A stretch of 38,241 bases of DNA from an uncultured Clostridium sp. Its GTDB lineage: Bacteria; Bacillota_A; Clostridia; TANB77; CAG-508. The notes beneath the pieces are model-generated. The model saw only the letters and a list, made by a program, of their open reading frames with translations. It was not told the DNA's origin and made no database searches. Position 1 is the first letter of the stretch, and every line of letters begins with the position of its first letter. The position numbers and the translations under genes were made by a program. Location: the NCBI GenBank assembly GCA_947244675.1, contig CAMXLV010000004.1, forward strand, positions 1-38,241, read 5' to 3'. Shown one piece after another: positions 1-10,600 of this stretch.

Positions 1-30
1 CTAACTTTTGCATAAGTTAGATTTTTTACT
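1..30. terminator. Hairpin, likely terminator
   Basis: CTAACTT and AAGTTAG form a 7-bp stem with a 6-nt loop, followed on the plus strand by ATTTTTT. It probably ends transcription of a plus-strand gene outside the window and may also serve the minus-strand gene that ends at position 89. Confidence 0.5.
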
Positions 31-65
31 TTTACATTGATAAAGAGTGTCCCTTTTTCCCCTTA

Positions 66-125
66 AGGAGGGATTTTTGCTACGTCCCCTATTCCCTGTT
101 AGGAGGGATTTTTGCTACGTCCCCT
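66..125. repeat. Two-copy 25-bp direct repeat at a gene 3' end
   Basis: The 25-bp unit beginning AGGAGGGATTTTTGC occurs at 66-90 and again at 101-125, a 35-bp period. Each copy has GGGA near one end and TCCC near the other, so it can fold into a short hairpin. The last residues and stop codon of the minus-strand gene fall inside the repeat, so its final dozen residues (GTGDVAKIPPNRE) come from repeat DNA. It looks like a small intergenic repeat family that has invaded the gene's end. Confidence 0.6.
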
Positions 126-1202
126 GTTCCCTTAAAGATAAGTTTTTTTAGTGTTTTTATAACACGAATCCACATATTTTCTTTTTTGGTAACTACTTTA
201 AGAGCAGTTTCAAATTGACCATTTTCTAATAAATAATATTTATATTCTAATTCTTCCATTTTAGAAACATAGTAATCATTAAAAAATGTGTATCCTTCTG
301 TAAAGCCAAGGTAATCTCTAAAGGTATATAATTTTTGACGATATTTTTCTATTCCCTCTAAGTCTGTAATTTTTTCAAAACAAGCATCAAAATAGCTGGA
401 AATAATAAGATTTTGTGTTCTTAAAAAAGTTAAAGTGATTTCATGTTTTAATTCATCAATTTTTTTAATCATTCCATCAACTTTTTTGTTTCTATCATCA
501 ATTTGAGCAATTTTATTATTAATTTTGATAATTTCTTCTTCGTGATAAAGAATTTCGTCAATAGCATTTTGTATTGCCATAAATACTTTGGGAGAAGTTA
601 AGTTAGAAAAACGCATTTTAAAAGTATCAGTACTCTTTAAAGTACTTTCAAATAAAATGTCTTCTCCGTGTTAGATAAGCTAATTGATTAACTAAACAAC
701 ATTCTAAAGGATAATAAGAAGGACTAGTAGTTTCAAAACTAATTCCAAAATATTTTACATAGTCTTTAGGAATTCCATTAATTTTAGAAGCAATTAGTTG
801 AACAGCAGCTTCATTTAAACCTAATCCATATATTTTGAATTCTGTATAGTCACAAAGCCCCATTCTGACTAAATAATTTCTTTTGTCCTTAACTTCTTGA
901 ATATAATGAATACATTCATGAATAGCAAATTCTTCTAAATCTTCATCTGCAATGTGTTGGTTAAAATAGATAGAAGAATTTTTATAAAAATAGTTTGCTT
1001 CTGCCATTCCTTCTGGCATTTTAGCTCTATACATATTTAATCTAGATAATTCAATAAATAATTCATTCTGGGTAAAGCCATAGTTAGGAAATGCTTCACA
1101 AATTTTTTTAGCAATATTTCTAGCTAATGAATTAATTTTTAATGTATCTAGGATTTCTATTACTTCAATTCCATCTTTTTTCAAATCTGTTTCGATACTC
1201 AT
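89..1202 (-). CDS. Putative zinc metallopeptidase-like protein, read through a +1 CGG frameshift
   Basis: A product of about 370 aa is obtained if one base is skipped at position 668. Residues 1-178 run from ATG at 1202 (SD AAGGAG just upstream). They hold HECIHYIQ, a HExxH zinc-binding motif, and a downstream GLNEAAVQL glutamate typical of gluzincin folds. Codon 179 is CGG. Skipping its C gives GGA (Gly), and the frame stays open for 192 more residues, with a charged, probably coiled-coil stretch (about residues 215-255) and a tail encoded by the 66-125 repeat. Without the shift the protein ends after RRRHFI. There is no stop, SD or start between the halves that would support two genes: the second frame is open from the CGG itself, about 50 nt before its first ATG. 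Substrate is unknown. The protease call rests on the motif only; the single-gene call rests on the shift matching ten others in the window. Confidence 0.7.
666..668 (-). other. CGG +1 frameshift site: ACA-C-GGA (metallopeptidase-like gene)
   Basis: In-frame codon 179 is CGG followed by A. Skipping the C (position 668) gives GGA and opens the second half of the protein. Staying in frame reaches a stop seven codons later. Confidence 0.75.
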
Positions 1203-1210
1203 ATAAACAA

Positions 1211-1268
1211 ATCTCCTTAGTATAATCTATTTATATTATACTATAAAAATAGGGATAGTCTATTTCAA
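1211..1268 (-). promoter_or_regulatory. Sigma-A-type promoter and SD for the metallopeptidase-like gene
   Basis: On the minus strand, TTGAAA (1268-1263) is separated by 17 bp from TATAGT (1245-1240). An overlapping TATAAT lies just downstream. An AAGGAG SD at about 1216-1211 precedes the ATG at 1202. Confidence 0.6.
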
Positions 1269-1392
1269 GAATATTAAATGTTGTTTACAGTTTTATGACA
1301 GGTCTAAACATAAATTAAAAATTTCGAGATTACCTTTTTGTTCTTCTCTGATAAAGTGTATTTAAAAAGTTTAGAAAATAGAAGGGATTTAT

Positions 1393-1434
1393 AAAAGCCT
1401 ATTAGGCTTTAAAAGTAAAGCTAATAGGCTTTTT
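1393..1434 (-). terminator. leuS terminator
   Basis: AAAAGCCTATTAG and CTAATAGGCTTTTT form a long stem next to the leuS stop. Both strands have T-rich flanks, so it may work in both directions. Confidence 0.75.
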
Positions 1435-1442
1435 CATAGCAT

Positions 1443-3839
1443 TTATTTTACAACAATATTATAAATTTTATTTTTAACATAAATTTCTTTTACAATCGTT
1501 TTACCATCTAATTTAGCATCAATTGCGTCATGAACTTTTTGTTTTATTTTAGATTCATCTTCATCAGGGATAATTTGAATCGTAGTTTTCAACTTACCAT
1601 TAAATTGAATAGGCAAAGTAATTTCATCTGCCAAGGTTTTATCTTCCTCATAAGTTGGCCAAGAATAAGTGGCAATATCGGTATTAAAACCAAGCAATTG
1701 ATTTAATTCTTCTGTAATATGTGGTGCAAATGGATTTAGTAAAGTTAAAAGAGTTTTAAATTCATATGTATTAATTTTCTTTAACTTATAAAATTCATTT
1801 ACCATAGTCATTAAAGTAGAAATACAAGTATTAAATTTCATTTCCTCAATATCTTGAGAGATTTTTTTAATAGCTTGGTGCATCATTTTTTCAGTTTCTT
1901 TAGAATAAGAAGAACCTTCTACTAGCATATCTTGTAAGTTCCATACTCTATCTAAAAATTTGCCACAACCACGAATACTCTCCATAGACCAACTAGCCGT
2001 TTGATCAAAAGGCCCCATAAACATTTCATAAACCCTAAAAGTATCAGCACCAAAGTCATTTACAATATCATCAGGATTAATAACATTACCTTTAGACTTA
2101 GACATTTTTTCACCATTAGATCCTAAAATCATACCATGAGAAGTACGTTTTTGATAAGGCTCTTTTGTTGGAACTATACCAATATCATACAAAAACTTGT
2201 GCCAGAATCGAGAGTACAATAAATGCAAAGTAGTATGCTCCATACCACCATTATACCAATCAATGGAAGACCAATAATTCAAAGCTTCTTTAGAGGCTAA
2301 TTCATGATTATTATGAGGATCCATATAACGTAAGAAATACCAAGAAGAACCAGCCCATTGAGGCATAGTATCAGTTTCTCTTTTAGCAGGTTTTCCACAA
2401 TGAGGACAAGTAGTATTAATCCAATCTAATTGTTTAGCTAAAGGTGATTCTCCATTTTTACCAGGAGTAAATTCTTGAATATCTGGTAATTTTAAAGGCA
2501 AATCTTTTTCATCTAAAGGAACCCAACCACAAGAATCACAATAAACCATTGGAATTGGTTCTCCCCAATATCTTTGACGAGAAAATACCCAATCACGAAG
2601 TTTATAATTTACTTTTTTGGTACCAATCTTTTTTTGTTCTAACCAAGAAATCATTTTTTCAATGGCTTCTTCTTTATGTAAGCCATCAAGAAAATCAGAA
2701 TTGATATGAATACCATCTCCAACAAATGGTTCTTTAGTAATATCGCCACCTTCTAAAACAGGAATAATAGAAATTCCAAATTTTTTAGCAAAGGCGTAAT
2801 CACGTTCATCATGAGCAGGAACAGCCATAATAGCACCTGTTCCATAAGTAACTAGAACATAATCAGAAATCCAGATAGGAATTTCTTCTTGATTAACAGG
2901 ATTAATAGCTTTAATTCCTTTTAATTCTATTCCTGTTTTTTCTTTACTTAGCTCAGAACGTTCAAAAGCAGATTTTAAACTTGCCTGCTGTTGATAATTT
3001 TTAACTTCTTCCATATTTTGAATTTTATCAGATAACTCATCTAGTATAGGGTGTTCTGGAGAAACAACCATATAAGTTGCACCAAACAAGGTATCTGGTC
3101 TTGTTGTATAAACTTTTAAAAATTTGTCAGTATTTAAAATTTGAAAATCTACTTCAGCTCCCTCTGAACGACCAATCCAATTTTTTTGTTGTGTTTTAAT
3201 TTTATCTAAAAAGTCGACATCATCTAAATCAGTAATTAATCTTTCGGCATAATCAGTAATTTTTAACATCCACTCAGAAATTTCTTTTTGAACAACAGGG
3301 CTACCACATCTCTCACAAACACCATTTACTACTTCTTCATTAGCTAAACCAACTTTACAACCAGTACAAAAATTGATTGGCATAGTGGTTTTGTAAGCTA
3401 AACCATGTTTAAATAATTGAATAAAAATCCATTGTGTCCATTTATAATAATTAGGATCTGTAGTATCAACACATCTTGACCAATCAAAAGAAATTCCTAA
3501 AGATTTTAATTGTTCGGTGAAGTGAGCAATATTTTGCATAGTTGTTATTTTAGGATGAACATTTGTCTTGATAGCATAATTTTCAGCCGGTAAACCAAAA
3601 GCATCAAAACCAATAGGATACAAAACGTTGTATCCTTCTAATCTTCTTTTTCTAGCAATAATATCAAGTGCAGTAAAACTACGAGGATGACCAACATGAA
3701 GTCCTTGCCCAGAAGGATAAGGAAATTCTATTAAGCCATACCATTTTTTCATAGTATAATCATCTTTTGCATAAAAAGTACCTTCTTTTTCCCATTTTTG
3801 TTGCCATTTTTTTTCTATTTCTTTGAAATTATAAGACAT
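1443..3839 (-). CDS. leuS: Leucyl-tRNA synthetase
   Basis: Class I aminoacyl-tRNA synthetase that charges tRNA-Leu in the cytoplasm. The 798-aa product has the HIGH-type motif HVGH near residue 50 after the PYPSGQ stretch, and KMSKSKGN near residue 577. It has paired-cysteine zinc-type motifs (CTGCKVG and CERCGS, then CDSCGW and CPHCGK) and a central CP1 editing region with a [11 protein letters not shown] motif. I chose ATG 3839 (MSYNF) because GAAGGAG sits about 9 nt upstream; an in-frame ATG further upstream lacks such a site. Length is normal for bacterial LeuRS. There is no in-frame CGG in the gene. No T-box leader is evident in the 190 bp upstream, only a consensus promoter. Confidence 0.97.
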   Translation of the reverse strand: MSYNFKEIEKKWQQKWEKEGTFYAKDDYTMKKWYGLIEFPYPSGQGLHVGHPRSFTALDIIARKRRLEGYNVLYPIGFDAFGLPAENYAIKTNVHPKITTMQNIAHFTEQLKSLGISFDWSRCVDTTDPNYYKWTQWIFIQLFKHGLAYKTTMPINFCTGCKVGLANEEVVNGVCERCGSPVVQKEISEWMLKITDYAERLITDLDDVDFLDKIKTQQKNWIGRSEGAEVDFQILNTDKFLKVYTTRPDTLFGATYMVVSPEHPILDELSDKIQNMEEVKNYQQQASLKSAFERSELSKEKTGIELKGIKAINPVNQEEIPIWISDYVLVTYGTGAIMAVPAHDERDYAFAKKFGISIIPVLEGGDITKEPFVGDGIHINSDFLDGLHKEEAIEKMISWLEQKKIGTKKVNYKLRDWVFSRQRYWGEPIPMVYCDSCGWVPLDEKDLPLKLPDIQEFTPGKNGESPLAKQLDWINTTCPHCGKPAKRETDTMPQWAGSSWYFLRYMDPHNNHELASKEALNYWSSIDWYNGGMEHTTLHLLYSRFWHKFLYDIGIVPTKEPYQKRTSHGMILGSNGEKMSKSKGNVINPDDIVNDFGADTFRVYEMFMGPFDQTASWSMESIRGCGKFLDRVWNLQDMLVEGSSYSKETEKMMHQAIKKISQDIEEMKFNTCISTLMTMVNEFYKLKKINTYEFKTLLTLLNPFAPHITEELNQLLGFNTDIATYSWPTYEEDKTLADEITLPIQFNGKLKTTIQIIPDEDESKIKQKVHDAIDAKLDGKTIVKEIYVKNKIYNIVVK

Positions 3840-3875
3840 ATTTTTTTCTCCTTCTTTTTTAAACTTATAGTAGTT

Positions 3876-3904
3876 ATTATATAACAAAAATACTGATGTT
3901 TCAA
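3876..3904 (-). promoter_or_regulatory. leuS promoter
   Basis: On the minus strand, TTGAAA (3904-3899), a 17-bp spacer and TATAAT (3881-3876) form a near-consensus sigma-A promoter. The short leader leaves no room for a T-box. Confidence 0.75.
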
Positions 3905-4022
3905 GGATTTTATGAAAATTATCAGAAAAGTAATGGGAGAAATTTTAGTAATAATACTTGTAAGAATGTGTAAATATGTTTAACAAATCAACAAATTTCT
4001 AAAAGTGACAGGTAGTAAGACC

Positions 4023-4051
4023 TTGAATAAAAAGTGCAAAAATGGTACAAT
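4023..4051 (+). promoter_or_regulatory. Promoter of the HD-hydrolase/topoisomerase gene cluster
   Basis: TTGAAT, a 17-bp spacer and TACAAT lie about 40 bp upstream of ATG 4091. It probably drives the two HD genes and the topoisomerase, which follow with 1-bp to short gaps. Confidence 0.6.
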
Positions 4052-4090
4052 ACAAAAATAGAAAAAGAAATAAAGAAAGGAAAAAACAAG

Positions 4091-4858
4091 ATGATAGATA
4101 TAACAAAAGCCAAACAAGAATTAAAAAAATATGTTAGCAGTTATGATATAAAAAATGATAAAATAAGAGTCAAAATAGGACACATCGAAAGAACAGCGAA
4201 CTTAGCTAAAGAAATTGCAATGAATATGCAATTGTCAAAAGAAGACCAAAATTTAGCCGAATTAATAGGATTATTACATGATATTGGAAGATTTGAACAA
4301 GTAAGAAAATACAATACTTTTATTGATAAAGACAGTGTAAACCATGGAGAGAAAGGTGTACAAGTATTATTTGAAGAAAAACTCATTAGAAAATTTTTAG
4401 AAGAAACCCAATATGATGAACTAATCAAAAAAGCTATTCTAAATCATAATCGTGATAGTAAAAATATGGAGATTTCAAATGAGAAAGAAAAAATACATTC
4501 ACAAATCATTAGAGATGCAGATAAAGTAGATATTATTTATATGCTAAGTTTTGAAGACAAAGAAACTGCTTGGGGAAGTGCTAATATCGAAAAAGAAAAA
4601 ATAACAGATGAAATTTATCAAGAATTTATTGAAAAACAAGAAATTGATTACCAAAAAAGAAAAACAGCAGTAGATTGTCTAGTTAGTCATTTTGCTTATG
4701 TATATGACTTTAATACCAAATATGCTATGCAAATCATAAAAGAAAAAGATTATTTTGAAAAAATTTATCAAAGATTCCAATTCGAGGATGAAAAAACGAA
4801 AAAACAAATAGATGCCATCTACGAAATAGTAAAACAACAATTACAAAGGAGCGTGTAA
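4091..4858 (+). CDS. HD-domain metal-dependent phosphohydrolase (paralog 1)
   Basis: A 255-aa protein with the HD fold: GHIERT (H31), LLHDIGRF (H63-D64), NHGEKG, a downstream NHNRD histidine and RDADKVDI. These match the metal ligands of HDIG-type nucleotide phosphohydrolases; the exact substrate is unknown. I chose ATG 4091 because AAGAAAGGAAA lies upstream and its N-terminus aligns residue for residue with the next gene. The gene is immediately followed by a second HD paralog. At the point where the paralog has a CGG frameshift, this gene reads GAG AAA GGT with no extra base, which serves as an internal control. Confidence 0.85.
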   Translation: MIDITKAKQELKKYVSSYDIKNDKIRVKIGHIERTANLAKEIAMNMQLSKEDQNLAELIGLLHDIGRFEQVRKYNTFIDKDSVNHGEKGVQVLFEEKLIRKFLEETQYDELIKKAILNHNRDSKNMEISNEKEKIHSQIIRDADKVDIIYMLSFEDKETAWGSANIEKEKITDEIYQEFIEKQEIDYQKRKTAVDCLVSHFAYVYDFNTKYAMQIIKEKDYFEKIYQRFQFEDEKTKKQIDAIYEIVKQQLQRSV

Positions 4859-4859
4859 A

Positions 4860-5646
4860 ATGATAAAAATAGAAGAAGCAAAAAAAGAACTAATCAGTCA
4901 TGTTAAAAAACAAGAAATAGACAATCCAAGAGTACCTAGAAAATTAGGACATATTATGAGAGTAGCTACTATTAGTAGAGAATTAGCTAGTAGCTTAAAA
5001 TTAGAAGAAGAACAAATAGAATTAGCAGAATTAATTGGGGTATTACATGATATAGGAAGGTTTGAACAATATCAAGTATTAGACAAAAATACAACATCCA
5101 TTATGCTAGATACTACACAAAAATTCAACCATGGAGAGGCACGGAGTAGAAGTATTAAAAAAAGATAATTATTTAAGAAAATACATACAAGAAGAAAAAT
5201 ATGATGATATTATTTATACAGCAATATATGAACATAATGGCTACCAATTATCAGAAGGATTAAGTAAAGAACAAGAACTATTTTGTAAAATCATTAAAGA
5301 TGCAGACAAACTTGACTTAATTTATGAAGCAGTTGCAATTTATTGGCAAACACCAGAAGAAATAAAGGAAATAGAAGAGGGAAAATTATCACCTAAAATG
5401 CTAGAGAATTTTTATCAATATCAATTAGCAGACAATAGAAATAGAGTAAGTAAGGCAGACCAAATTTTAAGATTTGCATCTTTTGTCTTTGACTTAAATT
5501 TTGCCTATAGTTTTCAAGTATTAAAAGAAAATAATCATATGAATTTAATGATAGATAGATTTGATTATAAAATACCAGAAACCAAAGAAGAAATGGAAAA
5601 AGTAAAGAAAATTGTAAATGAAATCATAGAAACAAGAAAGGAATAA
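4860..5646 (+). CDS. HD-domain phosphohydrolase (paralog 2), read through a +1 CGG frameshift
   Basis: The gene starts 1 bp after the stop of paralog 1, with AAGGAG upstream. Residues 1-94 carry GHIMRV (H31) and VLHDIGRF (H63-D64) and run to NHGEA. Codon 95 is CGG; skipping its C (5142) gives GGA and continues as GVEVLKKDN for a total of about 261 aa, matching paralog 1 (NHGEKGVQVL) in length and alignment. The second half keeps the YEHNGY histidine and KDADKLDLI acidic motif. Unshifted translation ends nine codons later. Both halves are otherwise intact, with no further indels or stops, which argues against ordinary pseudogene decay. Confidence 0.82.
5142..5144 (+). other. CGG +1 frameshift site: GCA-C-GGA (HD paralog 2)
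   Basis: Skipping C5142 restores NHGEA-GVEVL, aligned with NHGEK-GVQVL of the adjacent paralog, where the same glycine is GGT at 4355 with no extra C. Confidence 0.8.
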
Positions 5647-5653
5647 AATAACA

Positions 5654-7576
5654 TTGGGCAAAAAATTATTAATAACCGAAAAACCATCAGTAGCTATGGA
5701 ATTTGCAAAAGCATTGAAATTAACAACCAATCGAAAAAATGGTTACTTAGAATCAGGAGATTGGATCATTACATGGTGTGTAGGTCATTTAGTAACAATG
5801 AGTTATCCAGACAAATATGATGAAAAATTGAAATTATGGCGATTAGAAACTTTGCCATTTATTCCAGAAGAATGGAAATATGAAATCATTCCAGCAGTAG
5901 AAAAACAATTTAACATTGTAAAGGAATTAATGAAAAGAGATGACTTAGAAGAAATCTATAATGCAGGTGACTCAGGAAGAGAAGGAGAATACATACAAAG
6001 ATTAGTATTTATGATGGCAAAACCAAATCCAAAGGCTAAAATGAAAAGAGTATGGATTGATTCACAAACAGAAGAAGAAATCAATCGAGGAATTAAAGAA
6101 GCTAAAAACTTATCAGAATATGATAGCTTATCAGATAGTGCCTATTTAAGGGCAAAAGAAGACTACTTAATTGGAATTAATTTTTCAAGATTGTTATCGA
6201 TTACTTATGGAAGACAATTAGCCAGAAGTATTCAGGAAGATAGAGCATCTATATCCGTTGGTAGAGTTATGACATGTGTATTAGGAATGATTGTGGAAAG
6301 AGAAAGAGAAATTAGGAACTTTGTCAAAACAAAATATTATAAAATACTAGGTGAATTTGGAGACGAAAACGCATCATTTAAAGCAGAATGGAAAGTAAAT
6401 GAAAAATCAAAATTATATGAATCACCCAAACTATACAATGAAACAGGATTAAAAAAGGAACAAGAGGCAAAACAATTTATTACTACGTTAGCTGGAAAGC
6501 AAGGAATAATAACAGCTCTTAAAAAATCGAAACAAAAAGAAAATGCACCACTTTTATTCAATTTAGCAGAAATACAAAATGAATGTACAAAAAAGTTTAA
6601 AATTAAACCAGATGAGACATTAGAAATAATACAAAATTTGTATGAAAAAAAACTAGTAACTTATCCAAGAACAGATGCAAGAGTTCTTTCAACAGCAGTT
6701 GCTAAAGAAATAACTAAAAACTTAAATGGAATCGCTAAAGGATGTAAAAATGAAGAGATACAAGGTTATATTCAAGAAATGGCAGAAAAAAAATATAATA
6801 CTGATTTGGTAAAAACAAAATATGTTAATGACAGTAAAATTACAGATCATTATGCAATTATTCCAACAGGACAAGGATATGAAAATTATCAGCAGCTACC
6901 AGAGCTACAAAAACAAATTTATTTAGTTATTGTCAAAAGATTTTTAGCCATTTTTTATCCACCAGCAGAATATAACAAAATACAAGTAACCATAGAAGTA
7001 GAAAAAGAAACTTTTCATTGCACAGGAAAAGTATGTACAGAGCAAGGGTTTTTGAAAATATTAAAACCAAAAGTAATAGAAAAGGAAAACAAAAAGGAAG
7101 AAGATAATAACCTAGAAATTTTGAAAACTTTGAAAAAAGGACAAACAATTGAAGCAAAAAATTTTGAAATAAAAGATGCAGAAACTTCACCTCCAAGTAG
7201 ATATAATTCTGGTTCTATCATTTTAGCAATGGAAAATGCAGGAAAACTAATTGAGGAAGAAGAACTAAGAGAACAAATTAAAGGAGCAGGAATTGGAACA
7301 AGTGCAACTAGAGCAGAAATTATAAAAAAATTAGAAAAAATTAAATACATAGAAATTAATAGTAAAACACAGATTATAACACCAACGAATAAAGGAGAAA
7401 ATATTTATGATATTGTCTATCGCTCTATGCCAGATATGCTAAACCCTAAATTAACAGCTAGTTGGGAAAAAGGACTAGATATGGTAGCCAAAAAAGAAAT
7501 AAAACCAGAAGAATTCATGGTAAAACTAAAAAAATATATTCATAGCAAATTTAACAAATTAGTAATAAGAGATTAA
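5654..7576 (+). CDS. topB: Type IA DNA topoisomerase III
   Basis: A 640-aa enzyme that relaxes or decatenates DNA through a tyrosine-linked single-strand break. The N-terminal TOPRIM domain begins KKLLITEKPSVA (E9) and has the acidic motif GDSGREGE near residues 104-111, in place of the commoner DxDREGE. The catalytic tyrosine lies in LVTYPRTDAR near residue 337, followed by DHYAIIPT and the GIGTSATRAEII motif. The start is a TTG with an AAAGGA about 11 nt upstream, which is rather distant. No C-terminal zinc fingers are visible. It follows the HD pair by 7 bp, so probably the same operon. No in-frame CGG. Confidence 0.9.
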   Translation: MGKKLLITEKPSVAMEFAKALKLTTNRKNGYLESGDWIITWCVGHLVTMSYPDKYDEKLKLWRLETLPFIPEEWKYEIIPAVEKQFNIVKELMKRDDLEEIYNAGDSGREGEYIQRLVFMMAKPNPKAKMKRVWIDSQTEEEINRGIKEAKNLSEYDSLSDSAYLRAKEDYLIGINFSRLLSITYGRQLARSIQEDRASISVGRVMTCVLGMIVEREREIRNFVKTKYYKILGEFGDENASFKAEWKVNEKSKLYESPKLYNETGLKKEQEAKQFITTLAGKQGIITALKKSKQKENAPLLFNLAEIQNECTKKFKIKPDETLEIIQNLYEKKLVTYPRTDARVLSTAVAKEITKNLNGIAKGCKNEEIQGYIQEMAEKKYNTDLVKTKYVNDSKITDHYAIIPTGQGYENYQQLPELQKQIYLVIVKRFLAIFYPPAEYNKIQVTIEVEKETFHCTGKVCTEQGFLKILKPKVIEKENKKEEDNNLEILKTLKKGQTIEAKNFEIKDAETSPPSRYNSGSIILAMENAGKLIEEEELREQIKGAGIGTSATRAEIIKKLEKIKYIEINSKTQIITPTNKGENIYDIVYRSMPDMLNPKLTASWEKGLDMVAKKEIKPEEFMVKLKKYIHSKFNKLVIRD

Positions 7577-7585
7577 AAACAAATC

Positions 7586-7613
7586 AGAAAGATAAGAAAA
7601 GCTTTCTTTTTAG
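7586..7613 (+). terminator. Possible terminator after topB
   Basis: AGAAAG and CTTTCT form a 6-bp stem followed by TTTT between topB and mfd. The stem is short, so it is weak. Confidence 0.4.
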
Positions 7614-7625
7614 TATAAAATATTG

Positions 7626-7631
7626 TATAAT
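7626..7631 (+). promoter_or_regulatory. Probable mfd -10 box
   Basis: TATAAT lies 20 bp upstream of the mfd ATG. The best -35 with a 17-bp spacer is a poor TTTCTT. An AGAGGAG SD lies between the -10 and the ATG. Confidence 0.4.
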
Positions 7632-7651
7632 CAAAAACAAGAGGAGAAAAA

Positions 7652-10600
7652 ATGAATTCAATTTTAGGAGAACTTGGTAAGTCTCCAAAATTTAAAGACT
7701 TACTAAAACAAATAGAAAATAAAACAAGCCCGATGGTAATATCGGGCTTAAGTGGCGTAGGAATGGTACAAATGGGAGCAGCGGTTCATGAATTTTTAAA
7801 AAAACCAATTAGTATCATAACCTACAATGAAATACAAGCCAAAAAAATATATGAAGATATGTTATATTTTACACAAAATGTGGTTTTCTTTCCCAAAAAA
7901 GAAATTGTAACATATGACTATGTAGCAGAAAGTAAAGACCTTTTTTATCAAAGAATGGAAGCACTTGCCCAAATAAAAAACAAAAAAAACTTAGTAGTCA
8001 TAACATCAGTAGAAGCGGTTATGCAGAAATTGCCTAGTCAAAAAAAATTATATGAAAATGAATTATGCTTTACAGTAGGGACATCTTATTCTTTAGAAGA
8101 GGTAAAACAAAAGTTAGTAAAATTAGGATATGTAAGAACTGATTTAATAGAAGGAAGAGGTCAGTTCTCAGTTCGTGGTGGGATAGTAGATATTGCAAGT
8201 CACGAAACAACAGGAATAAGAATTGAGTTTTGGGGAGATGAAGTAGATTCTATTAGAAATTTTCATATAACAACACAAAGATCTATTCAAATGTTAGAAA
8301 AGGCCAATATTTATCCAGCTCATGAATGTATCTTAGAAGATACCATAGAGAATATTTGTAAAAAAATAAAGAAAAGTGATGAATGGACAGCACAAAAAGA
8401 GATAATAGAAAATGACATAGAAGAGATAAAAACAGGAAACTATGTTAGTAAAATAGACAAATATTTTAATAGCTTTTATGAAGAACAAGAAACGCTTTTA
8501 GATTATTTATCAAAAGATTATAGTATATTTTTAGACGAAATTGGAAAAATAGAACAAAGAGAGGCTAATATTTTAAAAGATTATCAAAATTTAAGTAAAG
8601 CATTAATTGAGAAAGAAAAAATAGTTCCCAAAGCTATTACAATTATGTTAAAACCAGAAGAATTAGAGGAAAAGCTAGAAAAAAGACAAAGAATTTATTT
8701 AGAAAAACAAGATATAGAAAATAAATTAAAGGGAGAAAAATATCAATTTAGAACCAGAGAAGTTAATTACTATAAAAGTGAAATAGACAACTTAATAGAA
8801 GATTTGAAAAAAGCAGTTAAAGAAGAGAAGAAAATTTATATGTTAGTCGATACCAAAGAAAAGGCGAAAAAATGGCAAACACTATTAAATGAAAAAGAAA
8901 TTTTTAACAAAATAGAAGAAAAATTGAATCAAACTATTCTTATTAAAACTAAAGAATCAATTGTAACCATTACATTAGGGAAATTGTCAGCAGGATTAGA
9001 AGATTATGATATAAAAGAGTTAATTATTGTAGCAAATGACTTAATGGATGGAGAAAAACGAAAAAAAAGAATGATAAATACTGATTTTAAAGAAGGAGAA
9101 AAAGTTGTATTTTCTGACTTAAAAGTAGGAGATTATGTAGTGCATAAGAGATATGGAATTGGTGTTTATATAGGAGTTAATACCATAAAAGCAGATGGGA
9201 CAATAAAAGATTATATCAAAATCAAATATCAAAAAGAAGATATTCTTTATATACCAACCAATGATTTAGATACCATCCGAAAGTATGTGGGAGGAGATGT
9301 AATACACCCTAAAATCAATCGATTGGGAAGTAAAGAGTGGGAAAATACGAAAGCAAAAGTAAAAAACAATTTAAGAGAAGTAGCAAGAGAACTAATCGAA
9401 TTATATGCTAAAAGAGAAAAAATGCAAGGATTTTCTTTTAGTAAAGATACACCTTGGCAAAGTGAATTTGAAGCCAAATTTCCATACCAAGAAACAGATG
9501 ACCAATTACGTTGTATTGAAGAAGTAAAAAAAGATATGGAAAATATTAAACCAATGGATCGATTACTATGTGGAGATGTTCGGATATGGAAAAACAGAAG
9601 TAGCACTAAGAGCAGCTTTTAAAGCAGTGATGGATCAAAAGCAAGTTGCTTATTTAGCACCAACTACTGTTTTAGCAGAACAACAATACCAAGAATTTAA
9701 AGAAAGAGTAAAAGATTTTCCTATTAAAGTTGAAATTTTAAATCGCTTTAAAAGTAAAAAATATCAGGAAGAAGTTGTTAAAAAACTAAAAGTAGGGGAA
9801 GTAGATATTGTCATTGGTACACATAGAATTTTAAGTAAAGATGTAGAGTTTAAAGATTTAGGGTTATTAGTTATTGACGAAGAACATCGTTTTGGTGTAA
9901 AAGCAAAAGAACAAATCAAGCAATGGAAGAACAAAGTAGATGTATTAACGATGACAGCAACCCCAATTCCAAGAACAATGCATATGTCAATCGTTGGAAT
10001 TCGTGATATGTCTGTTATCTATGAACCACCACAAAATAGAAGACCAGTGCAAACTTATGTATTAGAATATGATGAAGAAGTCATAAGAGAAGCGATTACC
10101 AAAGAACTAGAGAGAAAAGGGCAAATTTTTTATTTATATAATCATGTAGATGGAATCGAAAGAAAAGCAAATCATATAGCTAACTTAGTTCCAGAGGCTA
10201 ATGTTGTCTATGCTCATGGAAAAATGACAGGGGCGAAAATAGAAGAAATTATGAAAGAGTTTATGGAAGGAAAAACAAATGTATTAGTTTGTACTACAAT
10301 CTTAGAGTCTGGAATTGATATTCCAAATGCCAATACCATCATCGTTGAAAATGCGGATAGAATGGGATTAGCACAATTGTATCAAATTCGTGGAAGAGTA
10401 GGAAGAGCAGATAAACAAGCCTATGCCTATATTATGTATAAAAAAGATAAATTATTAACAGAAGTTGCTGATAAAAGATTAAAGGCTATTAAAGAATTTA
10501 CGGAATTTGGTTCTGGGTTTAAAATTGCTATGAGAGATTTAGAAATCAGAGGAGCAGGAAGTTTACTTCGGAGAAATTCAATCTGGACATTTAGAGCAAG

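Noticed and set aside
3840..4030. T-box leader upstream of leuS
   Set aside because: The promoter lies only about 40 bp before the start, leaving no room for the specifier and antiterminator stems, and no T-box sequence was seen.
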